This document shows positions 55,208 through 64,000 of a stretch of DNA of 64,000 bases, one piece after another (within the stretch, counting starts at the first letter, position 1; each line of letters begins with the position of its first letter). The stretch covers positions 10,223-74,222 of the forward strand of contig NZ_JAHRVA010000007.1 of the NCBI RefSeq assembly GCF_019100495.1, given 5' to 3'. This stretch comes from Falsochrobactrum tianjinense (GTDB taxonomy: Bacteria > Pseudomonadota > Alphaproteobacteria > Rhizobiales > Rhizobiaceae). A program made the position numbers and the translations under genes. Below the pieces are notes generated by a model that searched no databases, was not told the DNA's origin, and saw only the letters and a list, made by a program, of their open reading frames with translations.

Positions 55208-55372
55208 AGGAAGCGGCGACCACGACAGCCGATGGAAGAGATTGATCCCGGGAACCTACAAAGTAGGTGGGCGCCATATGCGAAAGCCCACGGGCCTCCA
55301 CAGGGATAGCTCCCTTTAAGATCAATAAGGCCCCGGGGATGCTATTACTCCTGTCGGGAAGCGCAGTTCGCC
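55208..55372 (-). ncRNA. ssrS: 6S RNA
   Basis: Between zapA and ygfA, where 6S RNA lies in most proteobacteria. The 5' and 3' parts form a long irregular helix (CGACAG at 55351-55356 on the minus strand with CTGTCG from 55223-55228), enclosing an open central bubble. An internal hairpin GCCCACCTACTTTGTAGG (about 55254-55271) is typical of the rhizobial form. TTATAT at about 55379-55384 could be its -10 box. It mimics an open promoter and sequesters RNA polymerase. The ends are approximate. Confidence 0.85.
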
Positions 55373-55455
55373 AATGCCTATATAATCCTTGTTGCAGCCC
55401 GGCGCCAGTGGCTTACACGGCCTTGGCGAAGAAACTTTCACAAGACAGGATTATG

Positions 55456-55827
55456 TCAGGAAGTGCCTGAGGCAGGCAGGATGCGCGCCGCAGCCTGTTC
55501 GATACGCACCGCCACTTCCGAAAGCATGTCCGTCAGCACCGCATCATTCCTGTCAGCGCTCGCAAGGGCTTCATCGCGCGATCGGCGCAAGGTTTCCGCT
55601 TCACTTTCCAGTCCTGTGATGCGCTTCTGCAATTCAGCAAGCTCATCGATCACCATGATACCAGCCATCACTGTGAGGCGCAGGTCGCCTATCTCCCCGA
55701 AGGACGATTTGAGATGGGTAACGTATTGATCGAAACGGTCGGCTAGCCCGGCAAGATGTTCTTCCTGCCCTTCGTCGCAAGCCATCCGATAGGCCTTGCC
55801 ATCGATGGTAACGGTTACGGTTGCCAT
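55456..55827 (-). CDS. zapA: ZapA, cell-division protein
   Basis: 123 residues from the ATG giving MATVTVTIDGKAYRM. ZapA family: an N-terminal beta-hairpin domain (TIDGKAYRMACDEGQEEHL), followed by GDLRLTVMAGIMVIDELAEL and a C-terminal coiled coil. It bundles FtsZ filaments at the Z-ring. It starts 10 nt after the stop of the DUF4164 gene, so the two are co-transcribed ahead of 6S RNA. Confidence 0.92.
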   Translation of the reverse strand: MATVTVTIDGKAYRMACDEGQEEHLAGLADRFDQYVTHLKSSFGEIGDLRLTVMAGIMVIDELAELQKRITGLESEAETLRRSRDEALASADRNDAVLTDMLSEVAVRIEQAAARILPASGTS

Positions 55828-55837
55828 GGAGCCTCTC

Positions 55838-56110
55838 CTATCGATCCAGAACGGCGCGGATTGTCTCCATTGCCGTGACAAGGCGGCGCGATACTTCGCG
55901 GTTTGCGGCCTCCAGCCGCTCGGCGCGTGCTTCCGACTGGTCCAGTTCCTGGGCAAGCCGACTGCGATCAGCATTCATGCGCTGCACCTCTTCCTCAGCT
56001 TCGACAAAGTCGCCTTCCTTGTCCAGCCGCAAGTCAACCGCTTCTTCAAGCGTGTTGAGTGCCTTTTCCAGCCGTTCCAGGACTTGCCTGAGGGTTGTTT
56101 CGGGTGCCAT
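55838..56110 (-). CDS. DUF4164 coiled-coil protein
   Basis: 90 residues from the ATG giving MAPETTLRQVLER (AAGGATATGG upstream). It is almost entirely heptad-patterned helix (EKALNTLEEAVDLRLDKEGD; EEEVQRMNADRSRLAQELDQ), probably a coiled-coil dimer. The family occurs with zapA in Rhizobiales, which suggests a role in division-ring organisation. That role is inferred from context. Confidence 0.75.
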   Translation of the reverse strand: MAPETTLRQVLERLEKALNTLEEAVDLRLDKEGDFVEAEEEVQRMNADRSRLAQELDQSEARAERLEAANREVSRRLVTAMETIRAVLDR

Positions 56111-56511
56111 CCATATCCTTTCCAGCGTGGCGGTTCTGAATTTTGCATCACTTCGAAGCGACACCGGCGACAAATTCAGTACCAAAGGGCAACTATCTGG
56201 CATGGTGTCGCAGGCATCGAATCGTACCAGCCCGACAAGCCTCTTTCAAAAGACTGTAATAATCAGCTCCGCGATAAGCAACAAATGAGGGGGGCAAGCA
56301 TGGATTCATGCACCGTTATCCGCTCAAAAACGGCTTTTCGGTGGTAGAAGACGAAGCTCCTCCCACTTTATTGGTGCAATCGTGAAGCGTTTACGGCCCA
56401 AAACTCATCGATTTATTGACTCCTTATGCGCAGGTGCTATGTGTCCCCATGCCTAAACCAAAGGCATCGCCGCAACCCCGTTAAACCCTCTATGGAAAGA
56501 CGGCTGAGACC
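56111..56511 (+). promoter_or_regulatory. Promoter region of tkt, no gene seen
   Basis: 401 bp between the divergent DUF4164 and tkt genes. It contains GCGACACC (56158-56165) with GGTGTCGC (56204-56211), a long-range 8-bp inverted repeat, and AAAACGGC-rich sequence about 190 bp before tkt. No reading frame with a start signal is found. Confidence 0.35.
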
Positions 56512-58506
56512 ATGACCAATTCCGACAAACAGAACCAGATGGCCAACGCAATCCGCTTTCTCTCGATCGACGCGGTCGAGAAAGCCAACTCCGGCCATCC
56601 CGGCCTGCCCATGGGCGCAGCCGACATAGCGACCACGCTTTACACCCGCTTTCTCTCGCACGACCCGCAGAACCCGCATTGGCCGGATCGCGACCGTTTC
56701 GTGCTTTCTGCCGGTCACGGCTCGATGCTGCTCTATTCGCTGCTTTATCTTTCGGGCTACGAAGACATCACCATCGATGAAATCAAGAATTTCCGTCAAC
56801 TCGGTTCGCGCACTGCCGGCCATCCCGAATATGGTCACGCCGCAGGCATCGAGACGACAACCGGCCCGCTCGGTCAGGGCATTGCCAATGCCGTCGGCAT
56901 GGCGCTGTCCGAACGCATTCTCAATGCCCAGTTCGGCGACAGCCTTGTCGATCACTATACTTATGTGATCGCTGGTGACGGCTGTCTCATGGAAGGCATC
57001 AGCCAGGAAGCCATCGCGCTTGCCGGCCATCTCAAGCTCAACAAGCTCATCGTCTTCTGGGATGACAACAACATTTCCATCGACGGCCCTGTCACGCTTT
57101 CCGACAATACCAATCAGCCTGCCCGTTTCGCCGCTTCCGGCTGGAATACGATGGCTGTCGACGGTCACGATCAGGAAGCCATCGCCAAGGCCATCGAACT
57201 GGCTAAAGTTTCCGACCGCCCGACCCTGATTGCTTGCAAGACGACCATTGGTTTCGGCTCGCCCAACAAGGCTGGAACCAACAAGGTCCACGGTTCGCCA
57301 CTGGGCGCGGAAGAAATCGCCGCGACCCGCAAGGCTCTTGGCTGGACTGCCGAACCTTTTACCGTTCCGGCGGAAATTCTCGATGGCTGGCGCGTGGCTG
57401 GCCTCAATGCCGCCAAGAAGCGTCAGGAATGGGAAAAGCGTTTCGCTGCCGTTGATGCGGATACCCGCGCCGAATTTGAGCGTCGTATGCGTGGCGACCT
57501 GCCCGTCGGTTTCGATGATGTGATCAACGAATACAAGAAGAAGCTTTCCGCAGAAAAGCCGAAGGTCGCGACCCGCAAATCCTCGGAAATGGCGCTGGAA
57601 GTCATCAATGGCGTTGTGCCGGAAACAGTCGGCGGCTCCGCTGACCTGACCGGCTCCAACAATACCAAGACCAGCCAGACCAAGGCTGTTACCCCGGAAA
57701 ATTATGGTGGCCGTTATATCCACTATGGCATCCGCGAACATGGCATGGCTGCTGCAATGAACGGAATCACGCTGCATGGCGGCCTGATTCCTTATTCCGG
57801 CACCTTCCTGACGTTCTCGGATTATGCCCGTCCGGCCATGCGTCTTTCTTCGCTGATGGGCATCCGCGTCGTCTATGTCATGACGCATGATTCCATCGGT
57901 CTTGGTGAAGACGGCCCGACCCACCAGCCGGTCGAGCATCTGGCCGTGTTGCGCGCCATCCCCAATCATAATGTCTTCCGCCCGGCAGATGCCGTAGAAG
58001 CGGCAGAATGCTGGCAACTGGCGCTCAAGTCGAAAAAGACCCCTTCGACATTGGCGCTGACCCGCCAGAATCTGCCGACCGTGCGCACCGAGCATCACGA
58101 CGAGAACCTCTGCGCCCATGGCGCTTACGAACTCGCCGCCGCAAGCAGTGACGCCAAAGTCACGATCTTCGCATCCGGATCGGAAGTGGAAATCGCTCTG
58201 AAAGCGCGCACTCTGCTGGAAGGCAAGGGCATTGCGACTCGCGTGGTTTCCGTGCCCTGCTTCGAACTGTTTGAAGAGCAGAGCGACGCCTACAAGCAGG
58301 CGACCCTCGGCAATGCGCCAGTCAAGGTTGCCATCGAAGCGGCAATTTCGCTGGGCTGGGAACGCTTCATCGGCGAGAACGGCGTCTTTATCGGCATGAA
58401 GGGTTTTGGCGCTTCCGGCGAGATCAACGATCTCTACAAGCATTTCGGAATCACCGCCGAACATGCTGCCGAGGCTGCGGAAAAGAAGCTCACCACCGCC
58501 GCATGA
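56512..58506 (+). CDS. tkt: Transketolase
   Basis: 664 residues. Thiamine diphosphate enzyme of the pentose phosphate pathway and Entner-type carbon flow. Cofactor motif [20 protein letters not shown] with the following [16 protein letters not shown]. The N-terminal [13 protein letters not shown] and the catalytic [19 protein letters not shown] are intact. It is followed by gap and pgk on the same strand, an order conserved in Rhizobiales, but with hairpins between, so expression may be only partly coupled. Confidence 0.96.
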   Translation: MTNSDKQNQMANAIRFLSIDAVEKANSGHPGLPMGAADIATTLYTRFLSHDPQNPHWPDRDRFVLSAGHGSMLLYSLLYLSGYEDITIDEIKNFRQLGSRTAGHPEYGHAAGIETTTGPLGQGIANAVGMALSERILNAQFGDSLVDHYTYVIAGDGCLMEGISQEAIALAGHLKLNKLIVFWDDNNISIDGPVTLSDNTNQPARFAASGWNTMAVDGHDQEAIAKAIELAKVSDRPTLIACKTTIGFGSPNKAGTNKVHGSPLGAEEIAATRKALGWTAEPFTVPAEILDGWRVAGLNAAKKRQEWEKRFAAVDADTRAEFERRMRGDLPVGFDDVINEYKKKLSAEKPKVATRKSSEMALEVINGVVPETVGGSADLTGSNNTKTSQTKAVTPENYGGRYIHYGIREHGMAAAMNGITLHGGLIPYSGTFLTFSDYARPAMRLSSLMGIRVVYVMTHDSIGLGEDGPTHQPVEHLAVLRAIPNHNVFRPADAVEAAECWQLALKSKKTPSTLALTRQNLPTVRTEHHDENLCAHGAYELAAASSDAKVTIFASGSEVEIALKARTLLEGKGIATRVVSVPCFELFEEQSDAYKQATLGNAPVKVAIEAAISLGWERFIGENGVFIGMKGFGASGEINDLYKHFGITAEHAAEAAEKKLTTAA

Positions 58507-58513
58507 TTTTTGG

Positions 58514-58543
58514 AACGCCGGTGTCGCAAAACGCCGGCGTTTG
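58514..58543 (+). terminator. Terminator between tkt and gap
   Basis: AACGCCGG (58514-58521) pairs with CCGGCGTT (58534-58541), then TG. Close to the tkt stop. Confidence 0.6.
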
Positions 58544-58624
58544 TCTTTCCAGTCAGGATTACCCAAATAACACTGGCTGAATTACAGCCCTATATGCAGA
58601 ACCCCGTCGGGAGATTTAGAGAAA

Positions 58625-59632
58625 ATGGCAGTTCGCGTCGCAATCAACGGTTTTGGCCGCATCGGCCGCAATGTCCTTCGCGCTATCGTCGAGTCGGGCC
58701 GCACCGACATTCAGGTCGTTGCGATCAACGATCTCGGCCCGGTCGAGACCAACGCGCATCTTTTGCGTTATGACAGCGTCCATGGGCGTTTCCCCCATGA
58801 GGTGAAGGTTGCTGGCGACACCATTGATGTGGGCTACGGCCCGATCAGGGTTCATGCGGTTCGCAACCCAGCCGAACTGCCCTGGAAAGAAGAAGGCGTG
58901 GATATCGCCCTTGAATGCACCGGCATCTTTACTGCCCGCGACAAGGCAGCACAGCATCTGGAAGCTGGCGCAAAGCGCGTTCTCGTTTCGGCTCCCGGCG
59001 ATGGCGCTGACCTGACCGTCGTATACGGCGTCAACCATGACAAGCTGACCAAGGATCACATCGTCGTTTCCAACGCCTCGTGCACCACCAACTGCCTTGC
59101 GCCGGTGGCCATGATCCTCAACAATGCTTTCGGCATTGAAAAAGGCTTCATGACGACGATCCACGCCTATACGGGTGATCAGCCGACGCTCGACACCATG
59201 CATAAGGATCTCTACCGCGCACGCGCTGCCGCCATGTCGATGATCCCGACATCAACGGGCGCTGCCAAGGCTGTCGGCCTCGTTCTGCCGGAACTCAAGG
59301 GCAAGCTCGACGGCACGTCCATTCGCGTTCCGACCCCGAACGTTTCGGTCATCGACTTCAAGTTCCTGGCGAAGAAGAATGTGACCGTCGAAGAAGTGAA
59401 CGCCGTTTTGGTCGCTGCTTCCGAAGGTCCGCTCAAGGGCATTCTGGCCTATACGAACGACCCGCTCGTCTCCATCGACCTCAACCACAATCCGGCATCG
59501 TCCACCTTCGCCCTTGACCAGACCAAGGTCATCGAAGGCAATCTCGTGCGCGTGATGTCCTGGTACGACAATGAATGGGGCTTCTCCAACCGTATGTCCG
59601 ATACGGCTGTTGCCATGGGCAAGCTGCTCTGA
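58625..59632 (+). CDS. gap: Glyceraldehyde-3-phosphate dehydrogenase
   Basis: 335 residues. NAD-binding [12 protein letters not shown], catalytic Cys153 in [12 protein letters not shown], the His partner in THAYTGDQP, and [12 protein letters not shown] at the C-terminus. It has the phosphorylating GapA layout and serves both glycolysis and gluconeogenesis. A ribosome binding site GGGAG is nearby. It lies between tkt and pgk. Confidence 0.96.
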   Translation: MAVRVAINGFGRIGRNVLRAIVESGRTDIQVVAINDLGPVETNAHLLRYDSVHGRFPHEVKVAGDTIDVGYGPIRVHAVRNPAELPWKEEGVDIALECTGIFTARDKAAQHLEAGAKRVLVSAPGDGADLTVVYGVNHDKLTKDHIVVSNASCTTNCLAPVAMILNNAFGIEKGFMTTIHAYTGDQPTLDTMHKDLYRARAAAMSMIPTSTGAAKAVGLVLPELKGKLDGTSIRVPTPNVSVIDFKFLAKKNVTVEEVNAVLVAASEGPLKGILAYTNDPLVSIDLNHNPASSTFALDQTKVIEGNLVRVMSWYDNEWGFSNRMSDTAVAMGKLL

Positions 59633-59640
59633 TTTGTGAA

Positions 59641-59668
59641 TAACGCCCCTTCATCCGGAGGGGCGTTA
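59641..59668 (+). terminator. Hairpin between gap and pgk
   Basis: TAACGCCCCT (59641-59650) pairs with AGGGGCGTTA (59659-59668), a perfect 10-bp stem, followed by TTCGTTCTGCC. A partial terminator or mRNA-stabilising structure that may let gap outrun pgk. Confidence 0.65.
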
Positions 59669-59705
59669 TTCGTTCTGCCATGAAGAATTTTCAAGGATCA
59701 TGCCA

Positions 59706-60896
59706 ATGAGTTTCCGCACTCTCGACGATGCCGACGTCAAATCGAAACGCGTTCTTGTCCGGGTTGACCTCAATGTGCCGATGGCTGACGGAGACGTCAC
59801 CGATCTGACCCGTATCGAACGTATTGTGCCAACCATCAAGGAACTCACGCAGAAGGGCGCGAAGGTCATCCTGCTGGCCCATTTCGGCCGTCCCAAGGGC
59901 GTTGCGTCGGATGAGAATTCGCTCCGACAGGTCGTCAAGCCGCTGGCCAAAGTGCTTGGCCACGCCGTTCACTTCGCTGACGACTGCATTGGCGACAAGG
60001 CCAAAGCCGCTATTGACGCGCTCAAGGATAGCGACATCCTGCTTCTCGAAAATACCCGCTTTCATAAGGGCGAGGAAAAGAACGATCCCGAATTCGTGCA
60101 GGCTCTTGCCGCCAATGGCGATCTTTACGTCAATGACGCCTTTTCCGCCGCTCACCGTGCCCATGCATCGACGGAAGGCCTGGCGCATGTGCTGCCAGCC
60201 TATGCCGGTCGCGCCATGCAGGCGGAACTCGAAGCGCTGGAAAAGGGTCTCGGCGATCCCGCCCGTCCCGTGGTGGCGATCGTCGGCGGCGCCAAGGTTT
60301 CAACCAAGCTCGATCTGCTCTCCAATCTGATTGAAAAGGTCGATGCACTGGTCATTGGCGGCGGCATGGCCAATACGTTCCTTGCAGCCCAGGGCCACGA
60401 TGTCGGCAAATCGCTGTGCGAACATGACCTTGCCCAGACCGCGCGCGACATCATGGCGAAGGCGGAAAAAACCAAATGCGCCATCATCCTGCCTGTTGAC
60501 GCGGTTGTGGGCTGGCATTTTGCCGCCGACACGCCCAACCAGACCTATGGCATCGATGCCGTCCCCGCTGACGGCATGATTCTCGATGCGGGCAGCCTGT
60601 CCACAGACCTGATTGCGTCCGCCGTAGACGACGCGGCAACGCTCATCTGGAACGGGCCGCTCGGCGCTTTTGAATTGCGCCCCTTTGATGCGGCAACCGT
60701 CAAGACGGCGCGCCATGTCGCAGCCCGCACCAAGGCTGGCAAGCTCGTTTCAGTGGGCGGCGGCGGTGACACCGTAGCAGCCCTCAACCATGCGGGCGTG
60801 GCCGATGATTTCACCTATATTTCGACGGCAGGCGGCGCTTTCCTCGAATGGATGGAAGGCAAACCGCTGCCCGGTGTGAATATGCTGAAGAAATAG
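59706..60896 (+). CDS. pgk: Phosphoglycerate kinase
   Basis: 396 residues, the usual length, from the ATG giving [14 protein letters not shown] with AAGGA eight bases upstream. Substrate motif [22 protein letters not shown], the hinge and ATP site ([31 protein letters not shown]). It makes ATP from 1,3-bisphosphoglycerate. Its stop is 2 bp from the stop of the convergent gene, so the two transcripts must overlap at their 3' ends. Confidence 0.96.
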   Translation: MSFRTLDDADVKSKRVLVRVDLNVPMADGDVTDLTRIERIVPTIKELTQKGAKVILLAHFGRPKGVASDENSLRQVVKPLAKVLGHAVHFADDCIGDKAKAAIDALKDSDILLLENTRFHKGEEKNDPEFVQALAANGDLYVNDAFSAAHRAHASTEGLAHVLPAYAGRAMQAELEALEKGLGDPARPVVAIVGGAKVSTKLDLLSNLIEKVDALVIGGGMANTFLAAQGHDVGKSLCEHDLAQTARDIMAKAEKTKCAIILPVDAVVGWHFAADTPNQTYGIDAVPADGMILDAGSLSTDLIASAVDDAATLIWNGPLGAFELRPFDAATVKTARHVAARTKAGKLVSVGGGGDTVAALNHAGVADDFTYISTAGGAFLEWMEGKPLPGVNMLKK

Positions 60897-60898
60897 GC

Positions 60899-62047
60899 TT
60901 ATTCTTTCGGGGTCAGCCGCAGCAATCGGCCCGGATTATCGTCCTCGATCAGCCAAATTGCGCCATCGGACGCAACGGCTACATCGCGGATGCGGTTTTC
61001 CATGGTAAAGCGCTCGGCCTCGTCGGGCTGTCCATCGCTGTTGATGACGACACGCACCAACGCCATGACCGAAAGCCCCCCAATCAAGGCCGAACCGTCC
61101 CAATCAGCAAACATCTTGCCTTTATAGAAGGCCAACCCCGCCGGAGCGATCACCGGCGTCCAGAACAAAGGCGGGGCCTCAAAGTCCGGTCGAGTGCTAT
61201 GGCGTGGAATCGGCCTGCCGCTATAATTGTCGCCATTGGAAACCAGCGGCCAGCCATAATTGAGGCCCGACTTGATGTGATTAAACTCATCGCCTCCACG
61301 CGGCCCCATTTCATGCTCCCATAATTTTCCATCCGCCGCGAAAGCAAGACCATACGGATTGCGATGGCCAGTCGACCATGTCAGCGCTTTTATGCCGTCC
61401 TCATTTGCATAGGGATTGTCCGCAGGCACGGAACCGTCGAGATTCATACGCAAGATTTTGCCCATGGGCGCATTGTCGTTCTGGGCAGTTGCAGGCTCCA
61501 TGCGGTCGCCGACCGTAAGAAACAGATGCTTACCGTCCGGCGCAAAGGCGATAATTCCGCCCGGCTGGCCGCCGCGTGCGGCAACCGTCTGTTCCCAGAT
61601 TGCCACTTTGTCTTCAAGCTTCGCCTTGCCGCCATTTTCATTGAGTATCGCGCGTGCCAGAATAACCCTGCTGCCACCGTTCGCCGGGGCATTGAAGGTG
61701 AAATAGATTGCCTTGCTCGTTTTGAAATCGGGCGCTGGCGCAATATCCAGCAAGCCATTCTGGCCGCTATAAGAAACCTCGGGAACCCCCGCGACTTTCG
61801 TCTTTTCGCCCCCCTGGGTAATGATGAAAACCCTGCCGCCCTTTTCCGTGAGAAGCAGCCGGTCGTCGGGCAGGAACGCTATCGCCCATGGCGTGTCGAA
61901 TTCTGCGATGGCGGTGATATTGAACGGCGCTTGCGTCCTTGCTTCGCGTCCGCCCGCATTGATGCTTTCCGCACGGACAATTTGCGGCGCAAGGACGATC
62001 ATGAATGCCGCCAGAAACATTGGCAGATCTGCAAGAATCCGACGCAT
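60899..62047 (-). CDS. PQQ-dependent sugar dehydrogenase-like secreted protein
   Basis: 382 residues from the ATG (GGAGGA upstream) giving MRRILADLPMFLAAF, with a signal peptide ending near VRA. Six-bladed beta-propeller of the glucose/sorbosone dehydrogenase family (YliI/Asd type): DTPWAIAFLPDDRLLLTEKG, SYSGQNGLLDIAPAPDF, STGHRNPYGLAF and HEMGPRGGDEFN. It is a periplasmic aldose oxidation enzyme that would need PQQ from outside, as no pqq genes are seen here. It is convergent with pgk. Substrate unknown. Confidence 0.85.
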   Translation of the reverse strand: MRRILADLPMFLAAFMIVLAPQIVRAESINAGGREARTQAPFNITAIAEFDTPWAIAFLPDDRLLLTEKGGRVFIITQGGEKTKVAGVPEVSYSGQNGLLDIAPAPDFKTSKAIYFTFNAPANGGSRVILARAILNENGGKAKLEDKVAIWEQTVAARGGQPGGIIAFAPDGKHLFLTVGDRMEPATAQNDNAPMGKILRMNLDGSVPADNPYANEDGIKALTWSTGHRNPYGLAFAADGKLWEHEMGPRGGDEFNHIKSGLNYGWPLVSNGDNYSGRPIPRHSTRPDFEAPPLFWTPVIAPAGLAFYKGKMFADWDGSALIGGLSVMALVRVVINSDGQPDEAERFTMENRIRDVAVASDGAIWLIEDDNPGRLLRLTPKE

Positions 62048-62145
62048 TTCTCCTCCTTTTTCTATCTCCATTAAATGGGGTTTGGCACGCCAATGTCAAA
62101 GAGCGCACTTGAGAGAGGACGGAACTTGCGATTTTGCGATCGGGC

Positions 62146-62310
62146 TTATGTTCCCGTGAAATGAAAACCGAGGGTCAGCGCCATAATCAGAATGGCCACA
62201 ACGGCGATCTTCCAGAAATCACCCCGCCGCCTTAGCCCCGGCAAACCGAGCGGCTTGATGATATGCAATCCCATAAGCGCCAATAACAGTACGGGCAAAA
62301 TCTTGGTCAC
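62146..62310 (-). CDS. Small membrane protein, 54 residues
   Basis: GTG start with AAGG upstream. Two hydrophobic helices (KILPVLLLALMGLHIIKPL and FWKIAVVAILIMALTLGFHF) flank a basic loop GLRRRGD. Similar short proteins are widespread in Rhizobiales, to my recollection, but I know no function. It is divergent from the acyl-CoA synthetase gene and upstream of the sugar dehydrogenase gene, from which it is separated by about 98 bp. Confidence 0.6.
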   Translation of the reverse strand: MTKILPVLLLALMGLHIIKPLGLPGLRRRGDFWKIAVVAILIMALTLGFHFTGT

Positions 62311-62483
62311 AACATGCCTTTGCTTTCCTGATCGTTTCTTGTGCCGCAGTCGCATCGAAGCTGCAAGTACACAAACACTTGCCAATCATTCTGTATCGTA
62401 TCAATCTTAAGTTTGATGGACGCGGCCACGCTGCTTTGCTCTGTCCCAGGGCAGAACCTTGTCGTGTTTCTCGGAGGAGCAAT

Positions 62484-64000
62484 ATGACTTCAAAATATGC
62501 TGAAACCTATGGGGCCTGGCAGAGCAACCCGGAAGCCTTCTGGGCGGATGCCGCTGGAGCGGTCGACTGGTTCAAGCCATGGGATCAGGTTTTTGCAGCA
62601 GATCAGGGTATTTATGGCCGCTGGTTTGCAGGAGCGCAGTGCAATACCTGCTACAATGCGCTCGACCGGCATGTGGCCAACGGGCGAGGCGACCAGATCG
62701 CCCTCATCTATGAAAGCCCTGTCACCAATCGGGTGCGCAAGATCACCTATCGCGAATTGCTCGAAGAGGTCGAGGCGCTTTCCGCAGTCATGATCGATCA
62801 TGGCGCAAAAAAAGGCGACCGTATTCTCATCTATATGCCCATGGTGCCGGAAGCTGCCGTCGCCATGCTCGCATGCGCGCGTATCGGAGCTGTACATTCC
62901 GTGGTCTTTGGCGGTTTCGCCGCCAGCGAACTGGCGACCCGCATCGACGACGCCCGGCCTGTCATGATCGTCGCAGGCTCCTGCGGCATCGAGCCGACGC
63001 GCGTAGTTCCCTATCAGGACATGCTCGACAAGGCCATCGACCTCGCCCGACACAAGGTTTCGCATTGCATTATCCTGCAACGACCCGAGCATCAGCACCA
63101 ACTGGTCGAGGGCCGCGACATCGACTACAAGGCCGCAGTGGACGCTGTGCGGGGCCGTCACATCCCCTGCACGCCGGTCGACGCCACCGACCCGCTCTAT
63201 GTGCTCTACACTTCCGGCACGACGGGCGAACCCAAGGGAGTCGTGCGTGATAATGGCGGCCATATGGTGGCACTTATCTGGTCGATGAAACATGTCTTCG
63301 ACGTCAGCCCTGGACAGGTCTTCTGGGCCGCGTCCGATGTTGGCTGGGTTGTCGGCCATTCCTACATCGTCTATGCGCCGCTGCTCGCAGGGGCCACAAG
63401 CATTCTCTTCGAAGGCAAGCCCATCGGCACACCCGATGCGGGTACTTACTGGCGCATTATCGCCGAACATGGCGTCGAAGTGATGTTCACCGCACCGACC
63501 GCCCTGCGCGCCATCAAGAAGGAAGATGCCGACGGCAATTTTGTCCGCCGCTACGACCTGTCGAAATTCCGCGCACTCTTTCTGGCCGGAGAGCGCGCCG
63601 ATCCCGACACGATCCACTGGGCAGAAAATCTGCTGGGCTGTCCGGTCATTGATCATTGGTGGCAGACCGAAAGCGGTTGGCCGATGGTGGCGAACCCGCT
63701 TGGCCTGGGACTGCTCGAAACCAGATATGGCTCGCCCGCCGTCTGCCTGCCGGGCTACGATATTCATGTTCTGGATGATGAAGGCCATGAAGTGGAACGC
63801 GGCCAGCTTGGCAATATTCTCATCCGGCTGCCTCTGCCGCCCGGTTGCCTGCCGACGCTATGGAATGCCGATGATCGCTTCCGCAAGGCCTATCTCGCCG
63901 AGTTTCCCGGCTATTATAAAACAGCCGATGCCGGCTACATGGACCGCGATGGCTATCTCTATATCATGAGCCGCACCGACGACATTATCAACATTGCCGG
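62484..64000 (+). CDS. prpE: Propionyl-CoA synthetase (acetyl-CoA synthetase family), truncated by window end
   Basis: Open to the right edge, 505 codons seen. The ATG follows GGAGGAGC. ANL-superfamily adenylating enzyme: AMP loop LYTSGTTGEPKGVVRD, A5-type motif DHWWQTESGWP, hinge-proximal KTADAGYMDRDGYLYI and SRTDDIINIA. WFAGAQCNTCYNALDRHV and the short N-terminus match PrpE rather than Acs. It activates propionate for the methylcitrate or methylmalonyl routes. The remaining C-terminal part with the acylation lysine lies outside the window. Confidence 0.9.
   Translation, partial: MTSKYAETYGAWQSNPEAFWADAAGAVDWFKPWDQVFAADQGIYGRWFAGAQCNTCYNALDRHVANGRGDQIALIYESPVTNRVRKITYRELLEEVEALSAVMIDHGAKKGDRILIYMPMVPEAAVAMLACARIGAVHSVVFGGFAASELATRIDDARPVMIVAGSCGIEPTRVVPYQDMLDKAIDLARHKVSHCIILQRPEHQHQLVEGRDIDYKAAVDAVRGRHIPCTPVDATDPLYVLYTSGTTGEPKGVVRDNGGHMVALIWSMKHVFDVSPGQVFWAASDVGWVVGHSYIVYAPLLAGATSILFEGKPIGTPDAGTYWRIIAEHGVEVMFTAPTALRAIKKEDADGNFVRRYDLSKFRALFLAGERADPDTIHWAENLLGCPVIDHWWQTESGWPMVANPLGLGLLETRYGSPAVCLPGYDIHVLDDEGHEVERGQLGNILIRLPLPPGCLPTLWNADDRFRKAYLAEFPGYYKTADAGYMDRDGYLYIMSRTDDIINIA

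Noticed and set aside
56437-58566. A 709-codon minus-strand frame opposite tkt
   Set aside because: Antisense shadow of a highly biased gene. The protein sequence is low in plausibility and no ribosome binding site is seen.

Overview
This window looks like a chromosomal segment of an alphaproteobacterium of the order Hyphomicrobiales, most likely Brucella (including the former Ochrobactrum). The evidence is the complete NepR-EcfG-PhyR general stress module next to a Mur-like regulator, BioR boxes (TTATCTATAA) in front of bioR and bioY, an RcdA/DUF1465 protein, an OpgC-type glucan-modifying protein, the tolQRAB-pal-cpoB order, and a GC-rich codon pattern throughout. Almost all of it is core genome. 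I see no insertion sequence, prophage, integrase, CRISPR array or rRNA operon.

Layout. 1-6100: a MacAB-type efflux pair facing a tonB-exbD-exbB operon. 6250-7330: a small membrane protein and a YqjD/YqjE-like pair. 7350-12460: the general stress response locus, with a CHASE3 HWE-type kinase, ecfG, nepR, divergent phyR, a DUF1328 membrane protein under a textbook EcfG promoter, and a second HWE kinase. 12775-14660: mur with a perfect palindromic operator candidate, two very small membrane proteins, a nucleoside deaminase and tRNA-Glu(CTC). 14786-18990: a membrane protein, rluD-type pseudouridine synthase, rpoH and a large anchored protein of unknown function. 19165-26780: purA, a serA-GNAT pair, serC with a structured leader, an outer-membrane barrel protein and glmM. 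27121-36370: ftsH, tilS, cpoB, pal, tolB, tolA, tolR, tolQ on the minus strand. 36833-40210: ybgC, ruvB, ruvA, ruvC, rcdA. 40412-41836: a candidate small RNA and the OpgC-family gene. 42056-47978: a ThiE-like protein, a Sel1-repeat protein, efp, a suhB-type phosphatase, an AT-rich gap, and a MotA/MotB-like pair. 48002-55830: an ABC exporter, rpmE, yebC, bioR-bioY, terC, a ymdB-like phosphoesterase, 5-formyl-THF cyclo-ligase, 6S RNA and zapA. 56512-64000: tkt-gap-pgk, a PQQ-type sugar dehydrogenase, a small membrane protein and the start of prpE.

How it fits together. Three separate proton-channel systems of the MotA/TolQ/ExbB class lie within 64 kb: TonB-ExbBD for uptake across the outer membrane, Tol-Pal for envelope constriction, and a MotAB/OmpA-like pair of unknown role. 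Three sigma-level regulators are present (EcfG with its anti-sigma NepR and anti-anti-sigma PhyR, RpoH, and 6S RNA acting on the housekeeping polymerase). Serine biosynthesis (serA, serC) and central carbon metabolism (tkt, gap, pgk) make up the metabolic part.

The most noteworthy items not obvious from gene calling are an orphan intrinsic terminator preceded by two hairpins at 40412-40515 (candidate small RNA), a 33-codon membrane protein gene with a strong ribosome binding site, perfect palindromes upstream of mur and purA, a 16-bp tandem repeat upstream of cpoB, a 12-C tract between bioR and bioY, and an AT-rich stretch before the MotA/MotB-like pair. All assignments are from reading the sequence alone. 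No database search was run.
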